A program made the position numbers and the translations under genes. The notes under the pieces were generated by a model. That model was given only the letters and a program-made list of their open reading frames with translations. It was not told the DNA's origin and did no database searches. Positions 62,301 to 64,000 of a stretch of 64,000 nucleotides of DNA are shown piece by piece (the stretch's first letter is position 1; each line of letters opens with the position of its first letter). The DNA is taken from NCBI GenBank assembly GCA_022984795.1, contig JALIHJ010000047.1, positions 148,774-212,773 on the forward strand, read 5' to 3'. This DNA comes from Fabrea salina (lineage: Eukaryota > Ciliophora > Heterotrichea > Heterotrichida > Fabreidae).

Positions 62301-63768
62301 ATGGACCTCATAACAAGTATTGACGACCTAGGGTACTGCGACACTGTTGAAAAGTTCACTTATTCTGGTGAAAAGGACTTTTGTTGTTACCTTGCAACTG
62401 AGGATTTCACCACTGACAAGGAAGGAATCTTGATTGAACTTCTCCGGAAGGAGACATAGAAATTAAATTCAGTGATTGCTCTTGTTATCCAATTTATCAT
62501 AATTCAAGTTCAAGCTCTTTTTTACATTTGAAGGGAAAGGGTATGAATTCCACTAATCTAATACTTGCAAGTGACTTCTCGATACCATTCCCGATAATAG
62601 AAGGCTTGACTATAAAATGCGAGAGTGGGTTCTCTTCAAGTGGTTTGCTGATTTACCCCTATCGTCAAGAATTATGGCTAAAAGATGTTAGATTCCAAGA
62701 CTTTCGAGCAAAACACAATTTGATTTATTCTTCCGCAAATATAGTATTCCAGAATGTCTTTTTAGAGAATGTTAATTCCACTTATTATATGTTTAGCATA
62801 TGGGGTTCAGTAAAAGTATCAAGTTTAAGTGTCCAAAAAACCAGAATAGAGAAGTCGGTCTTCAGTATTGAGCCCTGGAACAATAGTGTTGAAATTTCTG
62901 ACTCAAGAGTTTCAAAATCTACTTTTGGAAGCTTTGTAGCGTATAGATCCTTCTTTAGCGAAGAAATGACTAACTACAGACTTATAAACACTACATTTAA
63001 ATCGATTGAAATAGATTCAGCCACCTTTAGTAGTGAATTTGTGGAGTCAAGAAATACTGGAAACATTTCTTTTGAAAAGGTAGCATTCACTAATGTTTCT
63101 TTTGGAGGTGTGCTTTTGCCATTTAAGGACTCAGATAACTTAGTCGTAGACACCCTAAACTTTAACTTAGGGAACCACAACCAAGACTGCTCTGGCTTGA
63201 TCCAGATCTCTAATATACCTACTATTGAAGTAAAGTCACTAAGTATCAACGGTTCGCCTTGCCAAAAAGAATCCAATTTAGTGTCGCCTGTGTTTGACAT
63301 TCAGTCTGCCAAAAGTGCTTCTGTAACAGACTCTAAGTTCTCAAATATGGACTCAGTTTCAAATGTAGGGTACGCTATAAGGGCTTTTTCAGTAGAAACA
63401 TTTAAGATTTCAAGCACTACTTTTGAAAACATCCAGAACCACGAGGACTCAGTAATTGAATTCAAAAACAGTGGAGTCTCTAGTTCTGAACAATGTGAAG
63501 GTTACTAACCAAAGTAAGTAGGCCAAATAAGGGGTGGATCTTGGAGAAGTTGTGAGTTTAGAAGCAAGCAAGGTAGAGTGCTTTTACTGTGAAAGCAAAA
63601 GTGGGAATGGAGGGAGTATTTACTACACTTTATTCAAGTGAAAAACTTAAAACAAAACTATCAATCCAGGACTCTGTTTTTGAGTCCCTCAAAAGCTGCT
63701 TAGAGGAGGTGTTTATATAAACAGTAGGTCACAAGCCGATTCAGTAGATCTATCGATAGAAAACACTA
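62301..63768 (+). pseudogene. Decayed beta-helix-type surface protein gene, truncated by the telomere
   Basis: Pieces of one protein lie in successive frames: MDLITSIDDLGYCD at 62301; SPEGDIEIKFSDCSC from about 62441; a 326-codon open stretch at 62528-63508 of short beta-strand repeats (SSANIVFQNVFLENVNS-like); VESLVLNNVKVTNQ after a shift near 63475; GEVVSLEASKVECFYC with NGGSIYY near 63535-63640; LSIQDSVFESLK near 63660; and GGVYINSRSQADSVDLSIEN near 63712. The C-x-x-C and NGGSIY/GGVYI units are typical of Pmp-like parallel beta-helix repeats. At least four frame changes and in-frame stops break it, and the last piece abuts telomeric repeats with no gap. Terminal sequencing errors are an alternative for some breaks. 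Confidence 0.7.
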
Positions 63769-64000
63769 GGTGTTAGGTGTTAGTGCAAGTGTTAGTGTTA
63801 GGTGTTAGGTGTTAGGTGTTAGCAAGTAGGTGTTAGGGTGTTAGGTGTTAGGGTGTTAGGGTGTTAGGGTGTTAGGGTGTTAGGGTGTTAGTTAGGTGCT
63901 AGGGTGTTAGGGTGTTAGGGGTGTTAGGGTGTTAGGGCGTTAGGGTGTTAGGGTGTTAGGGTGTTAGGTATTAGGGCGTTAGGCAAGAAAGTTAGGCGTT
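63769..64000 (+). repeat. Telomeric repeat array, TGTTAGGG-type, chromosome end
   Basis: About 230 nt of 3'-ward G-rich repeats. The canonical unit is TGTTAGGG (reverse complement CCCTAACA), mixed with shorter GGTGTTA-type units and variants such as GTGTTAGTGCAAG and AGGGCGTTAG. Canonical units are clearest at about 63830-63960. The G-rich strand runs 5' to 3' toward the window end, as expected for a right-hand telomere. The repeat type matches what I recall for heterotrich ciliates. Confidence 0.93.

Noticed and set aside
63514-63531. Possible 18-nt intron GTAAGTAGGCCAAATAAG in the subtelomeric gene
   Set aside because: It would restore frame across two stops, but all four supported introns are exactly 15 nt with A at position 10. 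In a gene with several frameshifts, decay is the simpler explanation.
1-64000. Bacterial origin, suggested by TAATG overlap and tight same-strand spacing
   Set aside because: Spliceosomal introns, eukaryote-only families (P2X, SMU1, DHHC, SRPK, TPX2) and ciliate telomere repeats exclude it; no Shine-Dalgarno-like pattern was seen at the starts.
1-64000. tRNA, rRNA, snRNA genes or CRISPR arrays
   Set aside because: I looked for tRNA T-loop-like motifs, snRNA landmarks and regularly spaced repeats in the spacers and saw none. This visual check cannot exclude divergent RNA genes.

Overview
This window is the end of a somatic (macronuclear) chromosome from a ciliate, most likely a heterotrich. 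The right edge, about 63769-64000, is an array of TGTTAGGG and variant repeats. From memory this is the telomere unit reported for heterotrichs such as Stentor and Blepharisma. Other support: eukaryotic-only families (SMU1, TPX2, SRPK, DYRK, P2X, DHHC, KCTD), four 15-nt introns of the form GTA..A..AG, and the standard code with only TAA and TAG seen as stops. Tryptophan appears as TGG, which argues against a UGA=Trp heterotrich like Blepharisma. The extreme compaction would suit a small-genome heterotrich (Fabrea- or Stentor-like), but the species cannot be named from this sequence.

Layout. Positions 1-36.5 kb form an extremely dense core on both strands: a truncated ABCA transporter; a SelD-type FAD oxidoreductase; a degenerate peroxiredoxin 5; a 7TM-RGS protein; coiled-coil and small membrane genes; an SRPK-like kinase; a complete ABCA transporter; a hotdog thioesterase; two tandem acid sphingomyelinase-like genes; mitochondrial uL3; a probable complex I subunit; a KCTD-SPRY protein; a P2X-like channel; SMU1; an ankyrin-DHHC acyltransferase; HutI; an rRNA methyltransferase; and a secreted Fe/Mn superoxide dismutase. 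Neighbouring genes are separated by 2-50 nt or overlap at their stop codons. Positions 36.9-49.6 kb continue the pattern: a SWI/SNF ATPase, a DYRK-like kinase, a START-like protein, a TPX2-like protein, DCAF11/WDR23, a PRELI-domain protein and a cysteine-rich secreted protein.

Positions 49.6-61.5 kb hold two tandem paralogous giant surface proteins (signal peptide, alternating Cys-rich and LamG-like modules, multi-TM C-terminus). The second has an internal frameshift. Positions 61.5-63.77 kb are subtelomeric: sparse, AT-rich, with a decayed beta-helix-type gene that runs directly into telomeric repeats.

Most genes are housekeeping or membrane genes with no operon logic, although many same-strand neighbours are only 5-37 nt apart and one pair overlaps as TAATG. 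The most unusual structure is a pair of short ORFs (47941-48603 and 56637-56840). They share a homologous basic C-terminal tail and 3' end at DNA level, and each is bracketed by its own 17-nt perfect direct repeat, like small insertions.
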